This document shows positions 14,798 through 22,527 of a stretch of DNA of 31,316 bases, one piece after another; positions within the stretch are counted from its first letter, which is position 1; each line of letters starts with the position of its first letter. Where the stretch lies: assembly GCA_002478865.1 (NCBI GenBank), contig DLJZ01000019.1:1-31316 (forward strand), written 5' to 3'. The position numbers and the translations under genes were made by a program. The notes under the pieces were generated by a model. The model was not told the DNA's origin and did no database searches. It worked only from the letters and a program-made list of their open reading frames with translations. This DNA is from Hungatella sp. UBA7603. Its GTDB lineage: Bacteria; Bacillota; Clostridia; Lachnospirales; Lachnospiraceae.

Positions 14798-16390
14798 ATG
14801 CTGCGTGCAATTATTGCAGACGATGAAGCAGTCATATTAAAAGGACTCAGGAAACTGATTGACTGGAAGAAGATGGGAATAGAAATTGTAGGCGAAGCCG
14901 GGAACGGCAGAGAAGCTCTTGAACTGATTCAAAAGCAAAAGCCTGATCTGGCGGTATCGGATATTGCCATGCCTGAACTGAATGGGCTGGAAATGCTGCA
15001 ACGAATCAACGAACTGGGTCTTGAAACAAAGGTGATCTTCATAAGCGGTTATCAGGAGTTCTCCTATGCAAAGAAGGCTGTAACCTATGGGGCAGTGGAT
15101 TATATCCTAAAGCCCATCGAGCAGGATGAAATGGAAGCGGCCATTAAAAAAGCGGTAAGCCTGGTGGGTGAACAGAGCAGTTTAAAGCTGCTTAGTTTAG
15201 AGCAGGATGAGAATGAATTGTCCCGTATCTTCCATAAAATTAACGGCAATCAGGAGTATGCAAGACAGGATCTCTATGAACAGTTTGAAGCCCTTCACAT
15301 TGATGTGGCCTGTAAGGAATTTATTGGTGTTGCCTTCCGGCTTTACTTTACCAGATCAGCTCCCACCAATATTAAGATGCAGGAACTGCAGAAATTCTCT
15401 GCCTATAACCGGCTTCAGAAAAAACTGGAGGAGGAAAAGTGGGGATTTGTTATTAAAAAGGATTTGAATAACTGCTATGTTATCTTTACCCTTTTGCCCT
15501 CTGAGGATGACCGGATGATCCGTAACCGCGCTCGCAAACTGGCAGAAACGATGACAAACGGCCAGCCCATTATGGTAAAGACCGGAATCGGGGAACGGAT
15601 CAATGAAATCGGTACTCTCCAGCTTGCCTATAAGACCAGCCGGTTTGCCCTGGAATTGTATTACTTTACGGAAGAAGATGAGATCTGGTATGCCAATGTG
15701 GAACGCCAGTTTATGGATTCCTTTGATGATTATCAGGTCTGCTATAAACGGCTGATGCAGGGATTTTTGTCCAGAAAGTCCTCCATTGATCAGGAGGTTC
15801 GGGAGATTCTTTTTATAATCCGCAATCTTCATTTTGGAAATCGTTTTGCGGCAGTAAACCGGTGTATCCTTCTGGTGACTGATATTACCAAGGAACTGAT
15901 GGACAACTATCTGGTGGATGAATCTTACCGGGAAAAGGGAGAGCAGGTAGCAGAAGAAATTCGTATAAAGCCGCTGTACCAGCAGGCCTGTGATGTGATT
16001 GTGGCTTATTTAACAGAGCTGTTTGAGATTATAAAGGAAGGAACCGGAAACAGCGGACTTAATGAAATTGCCAGGATTAAGCGCCACATTGGGGAGCATT
16101 ACCGGGAGAATCTTACGCTGGAATCCCTTGCTTTCTTTGCCAATATGAATCTTTATTATTTCAGCAGTTATTTTAAGAAGAATACAGGTCAGAACTTTAA
16201 GAACTATCTGACGGATATCCGCATGGAGGAGGCGAGAAGGCTTTTGGCAAATACGGATTATAAGGCCTATGAGGTTGCGGAAGCGGTAGGCTACCGCAAC
16301 GTCCGTCAGTTTAATGAAAATTTCAAAGGGAAGTATGGGAAGAGTCCAAATGAATACAGAAAGGAATACAGGTCAGAGGGACATGTGTAA
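14798..16390 (+). CDS. YesN-type response regulator (REC plus AraC HTH)
   Basis: 530 residues from ATG 14798, with AGGAG 8 nt upstream. A GTG three bases earlier is less likely. The receiver domain (1-120) has the acidic pair DDE at 8-10, the phospho-acceptor Asp 55 in LAVSDIAMPELNGLEML, and the conserved Lys in YILKPIE. A poorly conserved middle part of about 300 residues is typical of this family. The C-terminal AraC-type domain has LTLESLAFFANMNLYYFSSY, FKKNTGQNFKNYL and RRLLANTDYKAYEVAEAVGY, ending with FKGKYGKSPNEYR. It receives phosphate from the YesM-like kinase encoded two genes on and should activate the PTS and hydrolase genes. The next gene starts about 20 bp after or overlaps its end. 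Confidence 0.95.
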   Translation: MLRAIIADDEAVILKGLRKLIDWKKMGIEIVGEAGNGREALELIQKQKPDLAVSDIAMPELNGLEMLQRINELGLETKVIFISGYQEFSYAKKAVTYGAVDYILKPIEQDEMEAAIKKAVSLVGEQSSLKLLSLEQDENELSRIFHKINGNQEYARQDLYEQFEALHIDVACKEFIGVAFRLYFTRSAPTNIKMQELQKFSAYNRLQKKLEEEKWGFVIKKDLNNCYVIFTLLPSEDDRMIRNRARKLAETMTNGQPIMVKTGIGERINEIGTLQLAYKTSRFALELYYFTEEDEIWYANVERQFMDSFDDYQVCYKRLMQGFLSRKSSIDQEVREILFIIRNLHFGNRFAAVNRCILLVTDITKELMDNYLVDESYREKGEQVAEEIRIKPLYQQACDVIVAYLTELFEIIKEGTGNSGLNEIARIKRHIGEHYRENLTLESLAFFANMNLYYFSSYFKKNTGQNFKNYLTDIRMEEARRLLANTDYKAYEVAEAVGYRNVRQFNENFKGKYGKSPNEYRKEYRSEGHV

Positions 16391-16409
16391 AAAAAGGGAT
16401 AGATTCTCC

Positions 16410-17642
16410 ATGAAAACAGCAGGAAAAAGGGTGTTGGTAAGCATCCTTTTTCCTGCTGTTTTTCTTATGGGATGTTCGTTCAGTCCTGCCGCCCCCAAAG
16501 AAGAACCGGTGTCCATAAGAGTGGCTTGTTCTGCCGGAGATCTTAAATGGAAGAGCGGCATGGAAGATGCGGCAGAGAAATTTATGGAACAGAATAAGGA
16601 TATTAAAGTGGAACTTTATTTTGTGCCTGAGGTTAAGAACCAGACCTATGCAGAACGGCTGAAGGTTCTGGCGGCTCAGAAGGAGTTTTACGATATTGTG
16701 GAACTGCGTGAGACAGGGACTCTTGTACAGGCCGGGCTTCTTGCTCCTATGCCTCAGGAGGTATATTCTCTGGTAGTGAATCCACGGTTTTATGATGGAG
16801 TGTGTTACGGGGTGCCCCGGTATACAACCACACTTGGAATCATTTATAACCGGGGTATTTTTGATGAAATGGGACTTTCCGAACCGGAGACCTATGATGA
16901 GTTCTTAAATATCTGTGAAAAGCTAAAGACAGCCAGATATGATGCCCTGGCTTTGGGTGCTGCCGATATCTGGCATATGAAGTTCTGGGGAAACTATCTG
17001 TTTCGGAATTATATTGCCACAGAAGACGGGGAGGTCCAGATGACAAAGGAAAATCTGGTGGAGATGCTGACAGATTTTCGGTATCTGGCGGACAAGAGTT
17101 ATATTAATTCCCATTACCGAGATATATTGGACAGCCAGACCGCCCAGGCATTGTCTTCCGGGCAGGCGGCCATGGTTTATACAGGCCCCTGGATGCTGTC
17201 ACAGATTGAGAATTTAAATCCTCAGATCCGGCTGGGCTTTTTTTTCCTTCCCGGCAGAGACGGAGCTGCCTATGCAATGGATGACAGCAATGTGGAATGG
17301 GGCATCTCTGCAGGAACAGCCGAGGATAAGGCCAAGATGGAGGCGACGGTCAAGTTTCTTCAATTCTATTATTCAGAGGATGCTTATGAAACCATATTGG
17401 AACTAATGAATGCAGATTCCGTGACTATCCGCAAGGTCCAAATGCCGGATACCAGGAATCAGAGGATTATGAAGGAAGCCTATGAACGGGGACCTGTGCA
17501 TACAAAGCTATTGGTGGAGGATGCCAATTCGCCCGACGGGTTCATCGCATATTATGACCAGGTACTTATTAGTGCCCTATGGGGAGACAAACCGGTTTCT
17601 TCTCTGGCTGCAAGCCTGCTCAAACGATGGGAGGAGCCATGA
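16410..17642 (+). CDS. Sugar-binding lipoprotein (family 1 extracellular solute-binding protein)
   Basis: 410 residues from ATG 16410 (AAGGGA 10 nt upstream). ATG 16383, overlapping the regulator, would lengthen the N-terminus by nine residues. The signal peptide ends in a lipobox FLMGC with the lipidated Cys at 22. The mature part is a two-lobed binding protein: MEDAAEKFMEQNKDIKVELYF, YDIVELRETGTLVQAGLLAPM, YGVPRYTTTLGIIYNRGIFDEMGL, QAAMVYTGPWMLSQIENL and MDDSNVEWGISAGT. Such proteins normally feed ABC importers, but no permease or ATPase gene is in this window. It lies between the response regulator and the kinase and overlaps the kinase start by 4 bp (ATGA). It may present the sugar to the kinase, or lend itself to a permease encoded elsewhere. 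Confidence 0.92.
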   Translation: MKTAGKRVLVSILFPAVFLMGCSFSPAAPKEEPVSIRVACSAGDLKWKSGMEDAAEKFMEQNKDIKVELYFVPEVKNQTYAERLKVLAAQKEFYDIVELRETGTLVQAGLLAPMPQEVYSLVVNPRFYDGVCYGVPRYTTTLGIIYNRGIFDEMGLSEPETYDEFLNICEKLKTARYDALALGAADIWHMKFWGNYLFRNYIATEDGEVQMTKENLVEMLTDFRYLADKSYINSHYRDILDSQTAQALSSGQAAMVYTGPWMLSQIENLNPQIRLGFFFLPGRDGAAYAMDDSNVEWGISAGTAEDKAKMEATVKFLQFYYSEDAYETILELMNADSVTIRKVQMPDTRNQRIMKEAYERGPVHTKLLVEDANSPDGFIAYYDQVLISALWGDKPVSSLAASLLKRWEEP

Positions 17643-19438
17643 CACAGAAAAGAAAAAGCATTTTTTTCAACCTTACCATATCGTTTATGGTTCTTGGTCT
17701 GGCCCCTCTTCTCATTGCCGGTACTGTACTGTTTTTTCAGTTTCGGAACAACATGGAACGGGTGGTTCTTGATGATATGACCCGAATAGTCCGTTACTCC
17801 GGAAATAACGTGCAGGAAATGATGGATGAGTGCAGTGAACTGACCAAGCGCATTTATGATATTTCCACAGACGACGGTTTGTTCCTGTATCAGATTTTAA
17901 ACAACAAAGACCTTCGCCAGGAGGTAAGGGAAATGAAGGTCATGCTGATTCTCAATGAAATGCTTGATGGGGACAGCCGGATCAGGACCGCTTATTTTGC
18001 CGATAAACAGGGGAGGATTTATTACGCAACTAAAAATACCCAGAAGGTACTTAACAAAGAGGCCTTTTTAAAATGGACCGGACAGGAGGACAACAGCGCC
18101 AATTTTTCCGTCCTCTATACTCATGTGGATAATTATTTCCCAGATTCCAGAAATCAGGTAGTTACCTTCCGCCGCAGTTATCAGGATATCACTTCTTTTA
18201 AAACCATAGAAAACAATCTGGGAAACTTCTATTTAGATATGGACTTAAGCAAGTTGTCTTCCATGTTATCGGATGTGAGTATGGATATTAACGAGTCCTT
18301 CCGCATTGTGGATGACAGGGGCAGATGTATCTACAGCATGGATCCGTCGGAGATCGGGAACGTTGTGGCGGAGATGGTTCCCCTTCTTCCAGCGATGTCA
18401 GAGGCAAGGGGAACCATGCTGGAAGGGGACAAGTATCTGGTATACAACCAGTTGGAGAACTGCGACTGGACAGTGGCTGCCCAGGCCGGACAGGGCCGGG
18501 TTCTTAGAAATCTGGAAAGCACCAAGCAGTATATTTTGGCTTTCTTAGGGGGCACCTTTTTTTTACTGTTGTGTCTGTATTTCTATTTTCTCAAGCAGAT
18601 CAGAAAGCCTGTGAAGCTCTTAGAGAGCGGCATGGCCGAGATACAGAAGGGAAATTTAGAGACCCGGATAGATGTGGGCAGCAGGGAGGATGAGATCGGA
18701 GTCTTGGCGTCAGGCCTAAATTCCATGGCAAAGGAGCTTGATGAATACATTAAAAAGGTCTATGTGGCAGAAATCGGCCAGCGGGAGGCGGAATTAAATG
18801 CCCTCAAATCCCAGATTAAGCCCCATTACCTTTATAACACACTGGAAGTTATCCGGATGACGGCTCTGGAACATGAGGATAGGGAAACTGCAAGAATGGT
18901 GGAGAGTTTATCCAGACAGCTTAAATATCTGATGGGTCACAGCGGGGATATAGTACCCCTTCGAATGGAGATTGAAAATATCCGGGAATATTTTTACATC
19001 ATGCGGATCCGGTATGAAAACCGGATTCAACTGGAAGTTAGTGTGGATGAGGATGTGATGGAAACAGCAATCATCAAACTGAGCCTTCAGCCTATTGTAG
19101 AAAATGCCGTAAAACACGGTCTGCGGCCCAAGAAGGGGAACGGAACCGTGAGGATTGAGGCCCACAGAAAGAAAGACTGCCTGGAGGTAACCGTAATGGA
19201 TGACGGGGTGGGAATGAAAGAGGAAGTGTTAAGTGCTCTTCATGACGGACTTGTTCAGGAGGAGATGGGAATGCAGACCATGGAGGGCTGGAAACATGTT
19301 GGAATTAAGAATGTTTATGATAGAATACAGAAAAACTTTGGACCGGAATACGGACTGGAGATTATCAGTACAGAGGGAACCGGAACCATTGTTGTGTATA
19401 CTCTGCCGGTAAATGTAGAGAAAGTTGAGAAAAGATAG
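17639..19438 (+). CDS. YesM-type sensor histidine kinase
   Basis: 599 residues from ATG 17639, coupled to the upstream stop and served by GGGAGGA. TM1 is about residues 9-32, then an extracellular sensor of about 260 residues, TM2 about 299-319 (YILAFLGGTFFLLLCLYFYF), and a HAMP linker (RKPVKLLESGMAEIQKGNLE). The His_kinase domain has the phosphorylated His 396 in SQIKPHYLYNTLEVIRM, and the ATPase domain has LQPIVENAVKHGL (N box), VMDDGVGM (G1) and KNVYDRIQ, then EGTGT (G2). The usual Asn of the NPHFLYN motif is Lys here and the Phe is Tyr. It should phosphorylate the YesN-like regulator in response to an extracellular carbohydrate, perhaps sensed through the lipoprotein. Confidence 0.95.
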   Translation: MTQKRKSIFFNLTISFMVLGLAPLLIAGTVLFFQFRNNMERVVLDDMTRIVRYSGNNVQEMMDECSELTKRIYDISTDDGLFLYQILNNKDLRQEVREMKVMLILNEMLDGDSRIRTAYFADKQGRIYYATKNTQKVLNKEAFLKWTGQEDNSANFSVLYTHVDNYFPDSRNQVVTFRRSYQDITSFKTIENNLGNFYLDMDLSKLSSMLSDVSMDINESFRIVDDRGRCIYSMDPSEIGNVVAEMVPLLPAMSEARGTMLEGDKYLVYNQLENCDWTVAAQAGQGRVLRNLESTKQYILAFLGGTFFLLLCLYFYFLKQIRKPVKLLESGMAEIQKGNLETRIDVGSREDEIGVLASGLNSMAKELDEYIKKVYVAEIGQREAELNALKSQIKPHYLYNTLEVIRMTALEHEDRETARMVESLSRQLKYLMGHSGDIVPLRMEIENIREYFYIMRIRYENRIQLEVSVDEDVMETAIIKLSLQPIVENAVKHGLRPKKGNGTVRIEAHRKKDCLEVTVMDDGVGMKEEVLSALHDGLVQEEMGMQTMEGWKHVGIKNVYDRIQKNFGPEYGLEIISTEGTGTIVVYTLPVNVEKVEKR

Positions 19439-19500
19439 AGGATTTTTTGGAAAAACAGGAGAGGTTTTTAGATGATCGGACCAAATGGTTGAGACAGGCA

Positions 19501-19518
19501 AAAGCATATGATACCATA
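19501..19518 (+). other. Small inverted repeat before the PTS genes
   Basis: The sequence GCATATG-atac-CATATGC around 19504-19521 forms a 7-bp hairpin in the 150-bp gap between the kinase and EIIB genes. No T run follows. It could be a regulator site or an RNA processing hairpin. Confidence 0.3.
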
Positions 19519-19538
19519 TGCCTATCTTGAGGAGGTAC

Positions 19539-19568
19539 ATGAAAGATGGACCTTTTTCACGTCTGTAA
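19539..19568 (+). CDS. Possible 9-residue leader peptide before EIIB
   Basis: ATG 19539 has an excellent GAGGAGG ribosome site just upstream and encodes MKDGPFSRL, then TAA. The EIIB gene begins 21 bp after its stop with a second AGGAGGT. It may be a translated leader, or the remains of a gene start after a deletion. Evidence is only the ribosome site and the open frame. Confidence 0.25.
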   Translation: MKDGPFSRL

Positions 19569-19589
19569 GATATTCCAGGAGGTAGAGAG

Positions 19590-20084
19590 ATGATTAAGAT
19601 GATGCGGGTAGATGACCGCCTGATCCATGGCCAGGTGGCGGTTATGTGGTCAAAAGAGCTGGGAATACAAAGAATCATTGTAGCCAGCGACACCATTGCT
19701 GCCAATGACATTCAGGTCAGTGCCCTTAAAATGGCTGCACCGACAGGAGTAAAGGCAGCCATACTGCCCATTGATAAGGCCGTAGAGATCCTTAATGATC
19801 CCCGGGCACAGCAGATGAAGATCCTGGTGATCTCCAACAATCCGGAGGATTTGTTAAAGATAATGGAAAAGATTGAGGAAAAGCCGGCTCTCAATGTGGC
19901 CAATTACGGAAGAATCGGAGGAGGCGCTCTGTCTTCCAAAACCAAGATTTCCGAATCCGTTTATGTAACAGATCATGACCGGGACGTATTGGAAAAGATT
20001 TATGCGCTGGGAATTGATATCATTCATCAGCCCCTTCCCAGTGATGGAAGGCAGGACTTTATGAAACTGTTAGGAGGAAAATAA
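19590..20084 (+). CDS. PTS system mannose-family EIIB
   Basis: 164 residues, typical of AgaV/SorB-type EIIB. The N-terminus MIKMMRVDDRLIHGQVAVMW carries the phosphorylated His 13 in the hallmark DDRLIHGQV. VASDTIAANDIQ, MAAPTGVKA, VANYGRIGG and a C-terminal IHQPLPSDGR are all in family positions. It passes phosphate from EIIA to the sugar during import. ATG 19590 follows AGGAGGT. The end of its gene contains the ribosome site of EIIC, three bases away, so EIIB, EIIC and EIID form one tight block. Confidence 0.95.
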   Translation: MIKMMRVDDRLIHGQVAVMWSKELGIQRIIVASDTIAANDIQVSALKMAAPTGVKAAILPIDKAVEILNDPRAQQMKILVISNNPEDLLKIMEKIEEKPALNVANYGRIGGGALSSKTKISESVYVTDHDRDVLEKIYALGIDIIHQPLPSDGRQDFMKLLGGK

Positions 20085-20087
20085 GCC

Positions 20088-20957
20088 ATGATCATGAATG
20101 CTTTAATTGTGGGACTTGTACTCATGTTTACGAAATTTTTTGACTGGTGGGGGAACACCATGTTCCAGAGACCCATAATCTGTGTGGCAGTTTTAGGCGC
20201 CCTGCTTGGACACCCGAAGGAAGGTATTATTTTAGCGGCACAGCTGGAACTTGTATTCCTTGGAAACGTAAGTCTGGGTGGTGTAATGCCTTCTGACTTT
20301 ACTCTGGGTTCTATTTTCGGTGCTGCATTTGCGCTTTTACTGGGGAAAGACTTAGCGACAGCCGTTACCCTGGCTCTTCCTCTGGCAGCACTTGGAACGC
20401 TCCTTTATTCCTCTATGAAAATAGCGGTAACTTCTCTTGTACCAAGATTTGAGAAGCTTTTGGAAGAACGCAATATAAAGGGATTTAAGAAACTGTGGAT
20501 TCTCCAGTTTTCCGTTTTCCACCTTTGCTACTTCCTTCTTGGTTTTATCTGTATCTGGGCAGGTACAGACGCAGTAAAGGCATTTGTTGATATTATTCCG
20601 GCTTGGGTACAGAAATCCATGACCGTCGCTTCCACCATGCTCCCTGCACTTGGTATGGCACTTCTTTTAAAGTCCTTATGGACCAAAGAAATTTGCCCTT
20701 ACTATTTTCTGGGATTTGGTCTTGGAGCATTCTTCTTTTACAACAACGTAACAGGAGCAGCACTGGCAGACAATGCAGTAAAGTTAACCAGCGCTCCTAC
20801 TAAAATGTTGTCCCTGGTGCAGATCTCCTTTATCGGTGCAGCCGTTGCAGCTCTTATCATTTTCCGGGAACTGCAAAAAATCAAGGACGAACGGAGGCTT
20901 CAAAGCGTGTCATCCAGCGCAATAATAGATGAGAGTGAGGATTTCTTCAATGACTAA
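20088..20957 (+). CDS. PTS system mannose/sorbose-family EIIC
   Basis: 289 residues with about 7-9 membrane helices. RPIICVAVLGALLGHPKEGI, with LELVFLGNVSLGGVMPSDF, is the family signature near the N-terminus (GxxLGxxxxGxxxAAQLELVFLG). The C-terminal tail is charged and cytosolic. It forms the translocation channel with EIID. In the AgaW/SorA-type branch, substrates include amino sugars, mannose, sorbose and uronate-containing disaccharides, so the family alone does not fix the substrate. ATG 20088 has AGGAGG 10 nt upstream inside the EIIB gene. Confidence 0.93.
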   Translation: MIMNALIVGLVLMFTKFFDWWGNTMFQRPIICVAVLGALLGHPKEGIILAAQLELVFLGNVSLGGVMPSDFTLGSIFGAAFALLLGKDLATAVTLALPLAALGTLLYSSMKIAVTSLVPRFEKLLEERNIKGFKKLWILQFSVFHLCYFLLGFICIWAGTDAVKAFVDIIPAWVQKSMTVASTMLPALGMALLLKSLWTKEICPYYFLGFGLGAFFFYNNVTGAALADNAVKLTSAPTKMLSLVQISFIGAAVAALIIFRELQKIKDERRLQSVSSSAIIDESEDFFND

Positions 20958-21819
20958 TACCACCACAGGCACAGACACAACCGTTACAATGAAGACAAAA
21001 CTGAATCCTCAGCAGAAGAAGATGGTAGGCTCTGTGTTCTGGAGAACCATGTGGCTAATGTTCTGTACCTCTTATACCAAACAGCAGGGTACTACCTTCG
21101 GTTGGACCATGATTCCTTATCTGGAGGATATCTACGGCAGAGAGACAGATGAATTCTATGAAGCAATGTCTAGACACCAGGATTTTTTCAATACCACACC
21201 CGGTATGTCACCCTTTATTTTCTCTCTGGTTATTTCCATGGAGCAGGAAAGAAAATCCGCGATGAACACAGGAAGAGAATTTGATGATTCCTCCATTGAG
21301 GCACTGAAGGTTGCTCTTATGGGACCGTTTGCAGGAATCGGTGATTCCATCTATTCAGGAGCACTGCGTATTATTGCGACAGGAATTGCCTTGGGCTTTT
21401 CCCAGATGGGCTCTTGGCTGGGACCTATATTATTTGCACTGATCTATAACGTTCCCAATGTATTAATCCGTTATTTTGGAGCCAGTTATGGCTTGAAACT
21501 TGGCAGTACATACATTGCCAATGCACTGGCTTCGGGCGCATTGAAGGCGTTTACAAAAGGTTTTGCTGTTTTGGGACTTATTATGACAGGTGCCATGACG
21601 GCGCAGTATGTAAGCTTTAAGACCACTTATGTGGCGGACTTTGGCGGAGCTACCTTTAATTTGCAGGGCGTGCTGGACCAGATCATGCCTGGACTTCTTC
21701 CGCTTGCAATCACCATGGCTTCCTTCTTCTATTTAAGAAAGAAGAATAAGCCGGTCACCGTTCTGCTGGTTATGTTTGCAGCCGCTTTGGTGCTTACTGT
21801 GCTGGGAATCTGCGGTTAG
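20950..21819 (+). CDS. PTS system mannose/sorbose-family EIID
   Basis: 289 residues from ATG 20950, chosen because TGAGGA lies 9 nt upstream. It overlaps the EIIC stop by 8 bp. Family blocks: FWRTMWLMFCTSYTKQQGTT with FGWTMIPYLEDIYG at the N-terminus, ARHQDFFNTTPG-like SRHQDFFNTTPGMSPFI, SMEQERK, and VALMGPFAGIGDSIYSGALR. Four or five membrane segments follow, the last ending at the C-terminus (VTVLLVMFAAALVLTVLGI). It completes the EIIC-EIID membrane complex. All three membrane and transfer subunits look intact. Confidence 0.94.
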   Translation: MTNTTTGTDTTVTMKTKLNPQQKKMVGSVFWRTMWLMFCTSYTKQQGTTFGWTMIPYLEDIYGRETDEFYEAMSRHQDFFNTTPGMSPFIFSLVISMEQERKSAMNTGREFDDSSIEALKVALMGPFAGIGDSIYSGALRIIATGIALGFSQMGSWLGPILFALIYNVPNVLIRYFGASYGLKLGSTYIANALASGALKAFTKGFAVLGLIMTGAMTAQYVSFKTTYVADFGGATFNLQGVLDQIMPGLLPLAITMASFFYLRKKNKPVTVLLVMFAAALVLTVLGICG

Positions 21820-21891
21820 TTGTTATGGCTTAGAAGGGCTGGCAGACATTGGTTTGCTGGCCCTGAGTCGTTTATAGGAAAGGAGAGAGAA

Positions 21892-22527
21892 ATGATGAAC
21901 GGTTTGGGAATGCTGTCTGTGATAATAGGGATTATGACGGTTTCAGCCGTTGCAATGGGTGTTGTGAAAAAACGTGTATTTACGGGCATTTATACGGCGC
22001 TCCAAACCAGGAATTATAGTTCTTTTTTCAAGCAGGTGGATGCAAGGCTGGCCCGTGCGGTTTTACCTGTGTATACCAGAGAGAACATGAAGCTAAGTGC
22101 TTATATCAGTCTTGATGATGTGGATAAGGTAAAGGGGCAGTTTAATGCCATGATGAAGCAGCCGATGAATTCCTTTCAGCTTACCGGACTTTTGGTCCGC
22201 GGATATGAGTATTTTGCCCGTAGGCAGGAGGGGGAGAGGTGCAAAAGAATTCTGGAGAAAATGGAAGCGGTTCTTCCCTCTGAACGGCTGGAAAAATACC
22301 GTATGCACTATGAGATTGTATTTTGCGGTTCCCAGGCATATACGGACTGGCTGAAAGCCGAGGCAGGAGTCCACAGAGGGAAAATGAAGGGCTATCTGGA
22401 ATATTTGCTTGCTAAATCCTATGTATCCATGGGCAATGAAACGGAAGGAAGGTTTTACCGGCAGCGGGCGGCAAAGGAGTTTAAAACGAGGGCAGCAGAA
22501 ATGGAGAGATATGTTGAAATCATGTAA
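21892..22527 (+). CDS. Membrane-anchored helical protein of unknown function
   Basis: 211 residues from ATG 21892 (AAAGGAG upstream). It has one N-terminal membrane segment (about 5-24, MLSVIIGIMTVSAVAMGVV) and then a helical cytosolic or extracellular part. The sequence FNAMMKQPMNSFQLTGLLVR and repeated aromatic-charged helices (YEYFARRQ, LEYLLAKSYVSMG, FYRQRAAKEF) look like TPR-type helices. I do not recognise a named family. It follows EIID by 72 bp and its end overlaps the start of the decayed DUF2264 gene by 17 bp, so it belongs to the operon. A role as a PTS-associated accessory or assembly protein is only a guess from position. Confidence 0.7.
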   Translation: MMNGLGMLSVIIGIMTVSAVAMGVVKKRVFTGIYTALQTRNYSSFFKQVDARLARAVLPVYTRENMKLSAYISLDDVDKVKGQFNAMMKQPMNSFQLTGLLVRGYEYFARRQEGERCKRILEKMEAVLPSERLEKYRMHYEIVFCGSQAYTDWLKAEAGVHRGKMKGYLEYLLAKSYVSMGNETEGRFYRQRAAKEFKTRAAEMERYVEIM

